The position numbers and the translations under genes were made by a program. The notes under the pieces are model-generated. The model saw nothing but the letters and a program-made list of their open reading frames with translations. It did not search any database and was not told the origin of the DNA. Below are positions 49,670 through 58,696 of a stretch of 64,000 nucleotides of DNA, piece by piece (the stretch's first letter is position 1; each line of letters begins with the position of its first letter). Source of the stretch: an uncultured Lachnospiraceae bacterium (lineage in GTDB: Bacteria; Bacillota; Clostridia; Lachnospirales; Lachnospiraceae); the NCBI GenBank assembly GCA_902476265.1, contig CABSCP010000013.1, positions 1-64,000 of the forward strand, in the 5' to 3' direction.

Positions 49670-52600
49670 TCAGCCAAGCAGCTCCAGCAGTTCTTCTCTG
49701 GTCATACTGCCTCCGCCTGCAGCCTCTCCTCCCAGCACTCTGTCGGCAAGCTCAAGTTTGCGCTCCTGCAGCTCCACAATTTTTTCTTCAATCGTTCCTC
49801 TGGCAATGAGACGGTAAACGGTCACCACATTTTTCTGGCCGATGCGGTGCGCCCGGTCGGTAGCCTGATTTTGCACCGCCACGTTCCACCACGGATCGAA
49901 GTGGATCACCACATCGGCCGCCGTCAGATTCAGTCCCGTTCCCCCGGCCTTCAGGGAAATGCAGAACACCGGCACACTATCCTGTTCAAAAGCTTCCACC
50001 ATTTCGGCCCGTTTTTCCTTCGGAGTGGCCCCGGTCAGCATGTGGTAGGAAATCCCGTTTTCCCGCAGGACCCGGGTCAGACGTTCCAGCATCGTGGTGA
50101 ACTGGGAAAAAAGCAGGACCTTGTGACCGCTTTCCACCGCATTTTTGATCAGCCGGATGACCATATCCTTTTTCGCCGCATCTCCCTGATAATTTTCATA
50201 CAGAAGGGCCGGATCACAGCAGATCTGCCTCAGTTTTGTCAGCTCCGCAAGGATCTGTATTTTGGAGCTTTTGAACTCCTCATCGCTCTTTTGATCCAGC
50301 ATCAGCTGCATGCGTTTCACATGGGCGTCATAGAGTTCCTGCTGCTCCCCTTCCATGTCGGCATAAATGTTTTCTTCCAGCTTATCCGGAAGGTCTTTTA
50401 ACACATCCTTCTTCAGACGGCGCAGCACAAAGGGACGGATCATTTTCTGAAGCCTGCGCGCAGCCTCTTCTTCGTCCTTCTGCACGATAGGCTGCTCCAG
50501 CTCCTCCCGGAATCTCTGGTAAGAATACAGATATCCGGGCATCAGATAATCGAAAATACTCCAAAGCTCACTAAGCCTGTTTTCCACAGGCGTTCCTGTG
50601 AGCGCCAGTTTAAATCCCGCTTTGATTGTTTTGACCGCTTTTGCGGCCTGGGTTCCGTGATTTTTGATATACTGGGCTTCATCGATGATCTGGCAGAAAA
50701 AATCCATCTGTTCATAAACAGCGATGTCCCGGCGCAGCAAGTCATAAGAGGTGATCAAAATTTCTCTCTGTCCGGCATTTTTCAGAATATCCTGCCGTTC
50801 TGCAGCAGTTCCCGTCACCATTTTGGCCGGGAGCCCGGGGGCGAATTTTTCCAGTTCCCTTTTCCAGTTGTAAACCAGAGAGGCCGGACAGACGATCAGA
50901 CTGCGGCAGTTTTTCCGCCCGCTTTCCTCTTCCGCCTGCAGAAAGCAGATCACCTGCAGTGTTTTCCCCAGTCCCATGTCATCCGCCAGGATGCCGCCGA
51001 ACCCGTTCTCGCACAAAGTCCTGATCCATCGATAACCATATTTCTGATATTCCCTCAGCACATCCTGCAGGCACTTTGGCACCTCAAAATCATTATCCTC
51101 CACAGTTTTCATATTCCGGATCAGCGCCCTGAACCCTCTGTCCTTCTGCACGGAAAGATGAAAATTTGCCTGCAGCTCCTCATCCAGATAGAGCGTCCGA
51201 TATCGGGGCACTTCAATCGTCTCCTGTTTCAGCTGCTGATCCGTCAGCTGCAGCGCCCGGCATACATTTTGCAGCGGATCCAGTTCATCGTTATCCACAT
51301 GGAGGAAACTGCCGTCTTTCAGACGGAAAAAGCGACGCCGTCTCTCATATCGGGAAAGGATTTCCATGAGCTGTTCTTTTGGCATATCCTCCGCCGTAAT
51401 GTTGAGGTTTAACAGGTCTCCGGAAAGGGAAATTCCCACGGTAACCTTCGGCGCCTGTAAAATCCGTATTCTTTTGAGCGCATCGGAAATGTATACTTCG
51501 CCAAGCTGACGCAGTTTTTCTATCCCGTCTGTCAAAAGCCGGTATATCAGCTCATCCTCCCCGCTGATGACCATCATTTCCTGGGCTTCATCATATGCAT
51601 TGCAGAAAGTGCCCACAATCTTTCCGATCTCCGCTTCCTTCCACAAATCCCTTTGCTCCACATCTTCACGCCGGTTGAATACGCTGTACTCCCTGTCCCC
51701 ATAGACGGCCGCCGCCTTACAGGTCACAAAATCCTTCTGCGGCATGTCCAGATAAAATCGGAATACCGCCGGGACCACTCCGATCTCCTCCTGACGGATA
51801 TCCGTCATTTCACATACAAAGCACTCCCTCAGAGCGGGAAGAAGCTGCCTGAAAAAAACAGGCATATCCTCTTTCTGGACATAAGCTGTCCGTGTGGGCA
51901 GCTGCCGCATACAGTCCAGAAAGTCCTGCACAGGCTCCATCTCGTTTTTCGGGACACGGTAAACCTTCTGATCATGGAAGTAAACGTAGTTTTTCTCACA
52001 TTCATAGCCGAAGATGCTGTCCAGAGATACCTCCATGCCGCCGTTTTTGCCGGAAATCCTCACTTTTCTGCGCAGTTTCTCCGATACCGGCGTCCATTCT
52101 TTCTCCCCTTCCTGGCAGACATTTGCCAAAAAAGGCCTGTCTTTGACCGCATCCAGTATCGTCTCAAGGCCTTCCCCATCCAGCTGTAAAAAGCGCATTT
52201 TCGGCAGGGAAGGGGCAGACCAGGAAGCATAAGCGCTCTGTCTGAAAGCTCTTTCGTACTTATCCGTCCACTTCATGATAAACTCCGCAAGCCCTCTTGA
52301 TTTTTCCTCAAAGCTTTCCGGCGTGTGGACAAACTGCAGGTTCTTTCCGTAATAGTAATTTTCTCGTTCCTTCATGGCTCCCGCAAATTCAAATACATCT
52401 TTGAGCACATACATTTTTCCGACACCGATCCGAAATTCTACCGTACACTCTCCATAACCGCAATTCAGAATAGGTTCCAGCCTTACCTTACCGCAGGTTT
52501 CCCCCTGCAGCACCGGCAGGGTCTGACGGATGGCCTGTTTCTGAAGCAGCGCCTTCATCTGGGCTGTTGTCTGAAGCCTTTTGGGCTTCCCCTCTGCCGG

Positions 52601-52951
52601 ATGTTTCGGCCGAAGTTTTTCCTGTCTCAGTAAAAATGATTCTATCGCCGCCTGATGGTTTTGATTCGCAATATATTTCAGCAGCACAGCCACACAATGT
52701 TTGCACAGACCATCATATGAAAAAAAGGCCGGACATTCGCAAAATGCCTCCGCTACCGAATCTGTCTCCCGTTCGATTGCGATGCTGACCCTGTAACTCT
52801 TTCTGCCGCTTCCCTTCACCTCAGCTTCCAGCCGGTCATACTGGGGTTCTTTTTTGGCTTCAAAGGCTCTGATTCTGTTTTTATTATAAATCTCAAGTCC
52901 TCTGGCATAGGAATAACCAGACATTTTTTTAATCTGTTCCCTTGTGATCAT
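49670..52951 (-). CDS. SWIM zinc-finger SNF2 family helicase
   Basis: 1093 aa. The SWIM finger is CECPAFFSYDGLCKHC at residues 71-86 (C71, C73, C83, H85). A long linker of about 500 residues leads to a SNF2 motor: DDMGLGKT near 657, DEAQYIKNH near 755, and LTGTPVENRLSELWSIFDYL. The second RecA lobe has LFSQFTTML, GGTGLNL and DRAHRIGQ. It should translocate on double-stranded DNA and remodel protein-DNA complexes. The start at 52951 follows GGGAGAGGGAT. It is monocistronic. The role in bacteria is poorly defined. Confidence 0.93.
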   Translation of the reverse strand: MITREQIKKMSGYSYARGLEIYNKNRIRAFEAKKEPQYDRLEAEVKGSGRKSYRVSIAIERETDSVAEAFCECPAFFSYDGLCKHCVAVLLKYIANQNHQAAIESFLLRQEKLRPKHPAEGKPKRLQTTAQMKALLQKQAIRQTLPVLQGETCGKVRLEPILNCGYGECTVEFRIGVGKMYVLKDVFEFAGAMKERENYYYGKNLQFVHTPESFEEKSRGLAEFIMKWTDKYERAFRQSAYASWSAPSLPKMRFLQLDGEGLETILDAVKDRPFLANVCQEGEKEWTPVSEKLRRKVRISGKNGGMEVSLDSIFGYECEKNYVYFHDQKVYRVPKNEMEPVQDFLDCMRQLPTRTAYVQKEDMPVFFRQLLPALRECFVCEMTDIRQEEIGVVPAVFRFYLDMPQKDFVTCKAAAVYGDREYSVFNRREDVEQRDLWKEAEIGKIVGTFCNAYDEAQEMMVISGEDELIYRLLTDGIEKLRQLGEVYISDALKRIRILQAPKVTVGISLSGDLLNLNITAEDMPKEQLMEILSRYERRRRFFRLKDGSFLHVDNDELDPLQNVCRALQLTDQQLKQETIEVPRYRTLYLDEELQANFHLSVQKDRGFRALIRNMKTVEDNDFEVPKCLQDVLREYQKYGYRWIRTLCENGFGGILADDMGLGKTLQVICFLQAEEESGRKNCRSLIVCPASLVYNWKRELEKFAPGLPAKMVTGTAAERQDILKNAGQREILITSYDLLRRDIAVYEQMDFFCQIIDEAQYIKNHGTQAAKAVKTIKAGFKLALTGTPVENRLSELWSIFDYLMPGYLYSYQRFREELEQPIVQKDEEEAARRLQKMIRPFVLRRLKKDVLKDLPDKLEENIYADMEGEQQELYDAHVKRMQLMLDQKSDEEFKSSKIQILAELTKLRQICCDPALLYENYQGDAAKKDMVIRLIKNAVESGHKVLLFSQFTTMLERLTRVLRENGISYHMLTGATPKEKRAEMVEAFEQDSVPVFCISLKAGGTGLNLTAADVVIHFDPWWNVAVQNQATDRAHRIGQKNVVTVYRLIARGTIEEKIVELQERKLELADRVLGGEAAGGGSMTREELLELLG

Positions 52952-53013
52952 AAAATATCCCTCTCCCATATAGTATCCGTATCTTTTATCATAACCCATA
53001 AAACAGAAAAAAG

Positions 53014-53050
53014 CCATACTGCCATCAGGAATCTCCCGATCGCAATATGG
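53014..53050 (-). terminator. Terminator after the small XRE gene
   Basis: A long interrupted hairpin, CCATA-TGC-ATC-GG with CC-GAT-GCA-TATGG, is followed by CTTTTTTC on the minus strand. Confidence 0.75.
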
Positions 53051-53103
53051 CTCCGCGCAATTACCGTTCTGCTTTTCCCGGAACTGTTACAGCCCTCCTT
53101 CTC

Positions 53104-53439
53104 TCAAGCGGCAACCCCTGCAGCCTCTGCCTGCAGGCAAAACCCATAATAGGCCAGTTGCCGTCTCTCCAACGCCCTGTCAGCATCCCTGACAGGTATC
53201 TCTCTGGAATCCCCTTCGGGTACCACAAGCTCTTCCATCTTCATACCGAGGTAACAGCTCAACGCATAAAAATTGTCCAACGATGGCAGTGTTCTCCCCT
53301 GAAACCATCCATAGATGGACTGCAGGGCTCCTATTCCCAGGAACTCCTGTATCTCATGAACCGTGATCTTTCTTTCCCCGCAGACATCCTTCAGCCGCCG
53401 TCCTGTCTCCCGCACATCGATTACCGGATAAGTCAGCAT
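53104..53439 (-). CDS. Small XRE-like HTH protein
   Basis: 111 aa. The HTH is TGRRLKDVCGERKITVHEIQEFLGIGALQSIYGWFQGRTLPSLDNF, and then SCYLGMKMEELVV. A short C-terminal tail has the sequence DADRALERRQLAYYGFCL. AGGAGGGATGTGGATTT fixes the start at 53439; a longer frame to 53571 has no site. It probably regulates neighbouring genes. Proteins of this kind are common single genes in Lachnospiraceae. Target unknown. Confidence 0.82.
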   Translation of the reverse strand: MLTYPVIDVRETGRRLKDVCGERKITVHEIQEFLGIGALQSIYGWFQGRTLPSLDNFYALSCYLGMKMEELVVPEGDSREIPVRDADRALERRQLAYYGFCLQAEAAGVAA

Positions 53440-53904
53440 AAATCCACATCCCTCCTGTCTCCCTGAAATAGCCCTCGGAAATGCCCTTCCCCTGCTCTCC
53501 GTCTCTATCGTAACATAGTTTGTGTCCAATAATCCGTACCCTATCCTTTCCGTCCGCTTTTTATGAATCATTCATTATTGTCCACTCCATGACCTGTGAC
53601 AACAAATTCTATTTTTTACAGCTTTTTAAAATGCCCGCCGTACAGCCATGCGGATATCCCCGCGTCAACCGGACGACTCTCAACCGTTCTCATGGATTTC
53701 GGCCATACACACGTGCCTGTGTGTGAACCTGCGTATCAGTTCAATATCTTGAATCCGAATCTTTTCTACCAGACTATTTTTTTGGAAGAGGAAAAATACT
53801 CTTCACGGCTCTCCTGCCGCCGGGTCCGGATTCGGGGTTTTCGTACGGAGGGCATATAAAAGCTGTCGTCAGAGGACTGCTTTTCCTCTGTCTGAACGCT
53901 CGCT
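53440..53904. other. 465-bp gap without a recognised gene
   Basis: Open frames here have no ribosome binding site or family resemblance. A hairpin CAGAGGA/TCCTCTG (53870-53890) may terminate the coiled-coil gene. The GC-rich stretch 53630-53860 contains CACACGTGCCTGTGTGTG and TTCAATATCTTGAA repeats and could hold an RNA. Nothing firmer can be said. Confidence 0.4.
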
Positions 53905-54612
53905 TTATACTTCAATGTATGTGACAGCATTCGAAATCTTAATTTTGGTCTCCAGTTCCGTAAGGAAAGCTTCTTTGCTTTCCTGAAGCTCTTCCGCCTT
54001 TTTCCGGATATTAAGAGGGTCGAATATCCGCATCAGCTCCGGAGTCTTTTCCGGGCCGCGATGCTCCCCTCCTTTTGGCAGTGCGGCATCTCCGTCTACT
54101 GCCGCTGTCTTTCCCGCCGATGCGTTTGCCGTATTCTGAAGGACGACCACCTTTCCCCCTTTCTTCTTCTGCGCCGCTTCCTTTCTGACCGCATCGTTCT
54201 TCCTTCGCAGCAGCTCCTGCTCCTGGGCATAGCTTTCCTCCAGCCTCTGTGCCAGCCTGCCTTCAAAATCCGTGAGTTCGCCATAAGGGCCGCTGCCCCG
54301 CAGCCGGCTGCGGAGAGCAATGGCACAGGAAACGGTCATCCGCCCCCTGGAGGTTTCCAAAAAGGTGGCCGCATTGGACATTGTGATGGCTTCGTTCAGC
54401 TTATCATAGCGCGCGATCAAATCCTGGATCTGCCGGAAGGCTCCCTGGGCCTCCGCAGTGAATTCCGCTTTGGCCAGCCGCTTCTCCCATGTGACAGATG
54501 CCTTCGACCGAATCAAATCTACAAACTGCGCCTTCCGTGTCCGCCCCATAATCTTCTTGATCAGCAGATCTCTTTCATCCAGAGCCTGTACGATTGTCAT
54601 TCTGCTCTCCAT
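53905..54612 (-). CDS. Coiled-coil protein of unknown function
   Basis: 235 aa, charged, mainly helical: an N-terminal segment TIVQALDERDLLIKKIMGRT, a central helical region with GELTDFEGRLAQRLEESYAQEQELL, a disordered Lys/Ala/Gly-rich part (about 155-190), and a C-terminal helix (DPLNIRKKAEELQESKEAF). No signal or membrane segment. The start at 54612 uses GGAGGCAGA. It resembles unnamed clostridial coiled-coil proteins with an ALxERDLL start. Function unknown. Confidence 0.65.
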   Translation of the reverse strand: MESRMTIVQALDERDLLIKKIMGRTRKAQFVDLIRSKASVTWEKRLAKAEFTAEAQGAFRQIQDLIARYDKLNEAITMSNAATFLETSRGRMTVSCAIALRSRLRGSGPYGELTDFEGRLAQRLEESYAQEQELLRRKNDAVRKEAAQKKKGGKVVVLQNTANASAGKTAAVDGDAALPKGGEHRGPEKTPELMRIFDPLNIRKKAEELQESKEAFLTELETKIKISNAVTYIEV

Positions 54613-54662
54613 ATGATTCTGCCTCCGTTCCTCTGTTTGATAAGCCAATCATAGTACAAAAA

Positions 54663-54705
54663 AACCGGTTTGTCATTCAGGTATAAACTGATTGACAAAC
54701 CGGTT
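54663..54705 (-). terminator. Strong terminator of the sensor-kinase operon
   Basis: AACCGGTTTGTCA and TGACAAACCGGTT form a perfect 13-bp stem with a 17-nt loop, followed on the minus strand by TTTTTTTG. Confidence 0.9.
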
Positions 54706-54722
54706 CAAAAGAGATATAATAT

Positions 54723-57700
54723 CTATTTTTTATAAATCACATTTACTAATACCCGCAATAGTTCCTTCACATCGACAGGTTTCGCCAGATGTCCGTTCAT
54801 GCCCGCCTCCAAGGATTTTCTCACATCCTCGTCAAAGGCGTTGGCGCTCATGGCAATGATGGGAAGGGAGCGGGTGTCCTGGCGTTCCAGACTGCGGATG
54901 GCCGCTGCCGCCTGCAGGCCGTCCATCACCGGCATCCGGATATCCATCAGCACCGCATCATAATACCCGGGCGCATGGCTGACCACCTTTTCCACGGCTT
55001 CTTTGCCGTTTTGAGCCTGTTCCGTCTTCATTCCGTGCATCTCAATGACAGTTTCGGCGATTTCCATATTCAGCACATTATCTTCCACCAGCAGAATGCG
55101 CTTCCCTTTCAAAAGTTCTTCCTTTTGTACGGCATCCGTTTTCGCTCCGGCATCCTCCTGGCGGCTGCCCCGGCGCTGCAGAATGGAGAAGGAAAAACAG
55201 CTGCCTCTGCCGGGACGGCTGTCCACTTCGATGCTCCCTCCCATCAGACGCACCAGCCGGTCGCTGATGGCAAGCCCCAGCCCCGTTCCGCCGTAATTCT
55301 GGGAAGTACCGATCTCTTCCTGCTCAAAGGCGTTAAAAATACGTTCCAGATTTTCAGGGTTGATCCCGATTCCCGTATCCGTTACCCGGAAAGTGGTCCT
55401 GACCTCTTCCTGACTGTGGCTTTTCTGTTCGATTCTCAGGGTCACGCTCCCGCCGGAGGAAGTAAATTTCACCGCATTGCCCAGCAGATTGATCAAAACC
55501 TGGTTCAGATGAAGCGAATCTCCGATCACCCAGGGCTCTGTAATTTCCGTTTTTGCCTCATAGCGGATTCCCTTTTCCCGGGCCTGGGACACAATGATGC
55601 TGTTTACATTTTCCAAAAGTTTGTGCATGGAAAAAGAGGCGTCCGCAAGCTTGAGCTTTCCGCTCTCTATCTTACTCATGTCCAGAATATCGTTGATCAG
55701 GCTGAGCAGATAGTGAGAGGACTGATCGATCTTATCCAGGCAGTCCTGCACCCGGACGGGATCCTTTTGATTCTCAATCGCGATCCCGGTCATGCCGATG
55801 ATCGCATTCATGGGCGTCCGGATCTCATGGGACATGCGCGCCAGGAAATCACTCTTGGCGCGGCTGGCCTGATCATACTTAAATCTGGTGATATTGGATT
55901 CCACGATTTTCGCGATCTCCGTCATATCCATCTGTATTTCTGCAGACCAGGGCACGTTATTTGCTCTTGAAGCGAACGTGATGACGCCCATCAGGTTCCC
56001 GTTATCAAACATGGGCACTGCATAAGCGCTGCGATCACGGGGAATTTTACAGATCAGCGTCTTTAATTCGGGATTGCCGTCCGCCTTTTCCAGCAGCACC
56101 GGCCCCTGCAGGAATACGGAAGAAAGCTCCTCCGCCTCCTGCTGGTGCAGATAACTGCTCTCCTCCCGTTCCCGCTCTCTGCTGCCGTCCTGCCAGTACC
56201 AGGATCGATGAATCACATGAAAATCCCTGGCCGCCTCCGTCACCGATATGTCTGAAGCGCCGTAATAGCTGCCCAGTTTGGTCAGCAGGACCGTCATAAT
56301 ACTGTCAATATCGGTCCCTCTGTCAAAGAAACGGAACACATAGGACACCATATTCATCTTTCCGGCCGCGTCAGGATTGGCAATTTCATCAATTCCTCTG
56401 CGGATATCCTGTTTTTCTTTCTGTTCCGGAGTTAAATCTTCATAAAAGACATGCCTGCCGTTGTCCGTCAGCTTCGCATACCCCATAGCCTTCTGGGCCT
56501 GTCCCAAAAGGCGGGCAAAATGCTCCTGTTCCGTCTCGCCATCCTTTGCATTCACTGCCGCAGCCCCGGCGGAAAAGTGAGGGGAAATTTCCCTGTCTCC
56601 ATATATACTTCCTGCCTTCCCTGCAAATTCTCCCAGGAACTCTGCAGTCTCTGCTCTGGAACAGCCCGGCAGATAGAGCAGAATTTCATCGCCGCCCAGA
56701 CGGACCGCCGTGGCTTTGGCAATATCCTTCTCCAGCATCAGCCCTTTGAGTGTATAGCCAAACTGCTCCAACAGGGCATCCCCGAATACCATGCCGAACT
56801 GTTCATTTGTTTCCCGGAAATGGTCCAGATCCATGAGGATCAGATAACCGTTCTCCTCTTCCGCCATATGCTGGCGGATGATCGGTTCTCCCGCCGTCCT
56901 GGTATACAGCCCGGTCACCGGATCGCGCCCGACAGCCTCTTCTTCCTCCAGCTTCTTCAGCTTCAGTTCATGAATATCCCGGATGCTTCCCACCAGATGC
57001 GTCCGCTTTCCTTTTCCGTCATAGAGAACCTTCCCGCTGATTTCCGCCCAGCGCATTCCTCCGGGGCTGTTTTCCGCTTCGCACTCCGTTTTGATTTCGC
57101 TGTCCGCATTCTGAAACAGCTCCTGCAGGGAACCTCCCCCGGCCAGCTGTATTCCCTGAATTTCCTCCAGCCGCACGCTTCTTTGGTTTTCCCCTGTTTC
57201 TGCCGGCTCTTTCCCGTTTTCCAAAGATCCCCAGTATCCGCCGCTCACATTCTGCATCTGCAGCATGCCCGTATCATAATCATAGTCAAACAGGACATCC
57301 GAACTGCTTTCCAGCACAATCCTGTAGCGTTCCTTTTCTTCCAGCAGGCGGCGCTGTGTTTCCCTCTCGCTCTCTGTCAGCTGCCGCACCACCTCGTAAA
57401 GCTCATCCACTTCCGCGATCCGGCTCTCCTTAAATCCTTTCAGCCGGCCGCCTCTGCTGTCCCGGATACATTCCGCCAGCCGCCGTATGGGTCTGGTGAT
57501 CATGACCGCAATGACGGCGCTGCAGATCAAACCGAAAAGAAGCCCTGTCATCACCGCCACCAGCATGTCGAGGATCAGCTGGTTCCCCATGCCGAAAATG
57601 CTGTCGCCGTCCTGCACTCCCATCACATACCAGCGTTCCTTCGAAAAAAGGGTGTTGGAATTATACAGGGAAAGCTCATACAGCGCCCCATAGCTGGATT

Positions 57701-58685
57701 CCTCATCCCTTTTTCCTTTGATCCGCCACAGGTTTTCCGATTCCTCCGCCGGCTCTATGAAGACGGCGTCCATGCTACCGGCCCCGGTCCTCACCGATCC
57801 TGTCACCACCACGGGTTTCAACACATTCTCTTCCGTTGACCTGACCAGCATATAGCCGCTGTCACTGCCGGAATGGAGTTCCTTTGCGGGAAGCATTTCC
57901 ATCAGGTATTTTTCGGAGAGTTCCACTCCCATCACACCGAAAGCCTGATTATTTTCATCCAGAAGCGGAATGGAATACGTCATGAACCGATATCCTTCTT
58001 CCTGTTCCAGCTCGAACAGGCCGCCCCAGTATCCCATATTCCTGCTGCCGATTTCCGGCTGCCAGGCGGCGGCCTGAAGCGGTCCGTAAAAAAAGTTGTC
58101 CGCTTCTCTTGTGCCGATCGGGGCGAAGGAAAAATTCGTCGTCCACCGGCTGTCCAGCGGGATATCCAGATACCGGGACAACGCGCTGGAGCCTCTTTCC
58201 ATCAGAATATCGGAATAATCCGCCACATCCGTATGAGGATCCGCATCCCTGAAATAAACCCCTCTGTATCCTTCCCCTCCGCCGTCATCAAAAGCCCCCA
58301 ACACGATAAAAGCGCCTGTAACGGTATTTTTGCGCAGTGTATAAAGGCAGTCGGCCGCAGCCTTCTTCAAAAATTCATCCTGGCTGTCCCTGTCCTCCAA
58401 AAGCATCTCCGTGGACACGCCTCTGTCATGCTGAAGCTGCGTCCAGTGCTGCTGAACTTTTTCTGCCTCTTCCTGAATGGAAGACCATTGTCTGATCATG
58501 TTGTTCTCCATGATATTTCTCCGGTTTTCCACCGTCTGTGCAAAAAGTCCTGCAGAATATTCCTGCAAAAGACGGGGAACTCCACTGCCCAATACAGTGC
58601 CGTAACTGATCAGCGCCTGGATGAGCATGATGATGATCAGAGGAATGATGAACAGTTTAAAAATCGTGTCTTTTTTCTTCTTCAT
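54723..58685 (-). CDS. Membrane hybrid histidine kinase with CACHE, HAMP, PAS, GGDEF-like and GAF domains
   Basis: 1320 aa. Membrane segments at about 9-29 and 371-398 flank a double-CACHE-like sensor. HAMP (395-445) and PAS (447-575) come next. A GGDEF-type domain (578-745) has LGGDEI at 663-668 in place of GGDEF/GGEEF, with LMDLDHFRETN intact. A GAF-like part (770-930) is followed by HisKA H953 (MSHEIRTP), an HATPase (NLLGNAVKFT, DTGIGI, GGTGLGLAI) and a receiver with D1248 (LMDIRMP). It combines a phosphorelay with a possible c-di-GMP module. It follows the lipoprotein gene by 11 bp, which points to a lipoprotein-dependent signal. Confidence 0.92.
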   Translation of the reverse strand: MKKKKDTIFKLFIIPLIIIMLIQALISYGTVLGSGVPRLLQEYSAGLFAQTVENRRNIMENNMIRQWSSIQEEAEKVQQHWTQLQHDRGVSTEMLLEDRDSQDEFLKKAAADCLYTLRKNTVTGAFIVLGAFDDGGGEGYRGVYFRDADPHTDVADYSDILMERGSSALSRYLDIPLDSRWTTNFSFAPIGTREADNFFYGPLQAAAWQPEIGSRNMGYWGGLFELEQEEGYRFMTYSIPLLDENNQAFGVMGVELSEKYLMEMLPAKELHSGSDSGYMLVRSTEENVLKPVVVTGSVRTGAGSMDAVFIEPAEESENLWRIKGKRDEESSYGALYELSLYNSNTLFSKERWYVMGVQDGDSIFGMGNQLILDMLVAVMTGLLFGLICSAVIAVMITRPIRRLAECIRDSRGGRLKGFKESRIAEVDELYEVVRQLTESERETQRRLLEEKERYRIVLESSSDVLFDYDYDTGMLQMQNVSGGYWGSLENGKEPAETGENQRSVRLEEIQGIQLAGGGSLQELFQNADSEIKTECEAENSPGGMRWAEISGKVLYDGKGKRTHLVGSIRDIHELKLKKLEEEEAVGRDPVTGLYTRTAGEPIIRQHMAEEENGYLILMDLDHFRETNEQFGMVFGDALLEQFGYTLKGLMLEKDIAKATAVRLGGDEILLYLPGCSRAETAEFLGEFAGKAGSIYGDREISPHFSAGAAAVNAKDGETEQEHFARLLGQAQKAMGYAKLTDNGRHVFYEDLTPEQKEKQDIRRGIDEIANPDAAGKMNMVSYVFRFFDRGTDIDSIMTVLLTKLGSYYGASDISVTEAARDFHVIHRSWYWQDGSREREREESSYLHQQEAEELSSVFLQGPVLLEKADGNPELKTLICKIPRDRSAYAVPMFDNGNLMGVITFASRANNVPWSAEIQMDMTEIAKIVESNITRFKYDQASRAKSDFLARMSHEIRTPMNAIIGMTGIAIENQKDPVRVQDCLDKIDQSSHYLLSLINDILDMSKIESGKLKLADASFSMHKLLENVNSIIVSQAREKGIRYEAKTEITEPWVIGDSLHLNQVLINLLGNAVKFTSSGGSVTLRIEQKSHSQEEVRTTFRVTDTGIGINPENLERIFNAFEQEEIGTSQNYGGTGLGLAISDRLVRLMGGSIEVDSRPGRGSCFSFSILQRRGSRQEDAGAKTDAVQKEELLKGKRILLVEDNVLNMEIAETVIEMHGMKTEQAQNGKEAVEKVVSHAPGYYDAVLMDIRMPVMDGLQAAAAIRSLERQDTRSLPIIAMSANAFDEDVRKSLEAGMNGHLAKPVDVKELLRVLVNVIYKK

Positions 58686-58696
58686 ATTTTATCCTG

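Noticed and set aside
53596..53859. 87-codon open frame on the plus strand
   Set aside because: No ribosome binding site, odd composition (many His, Pro, Arg) and no recognisable domain; probably chance.
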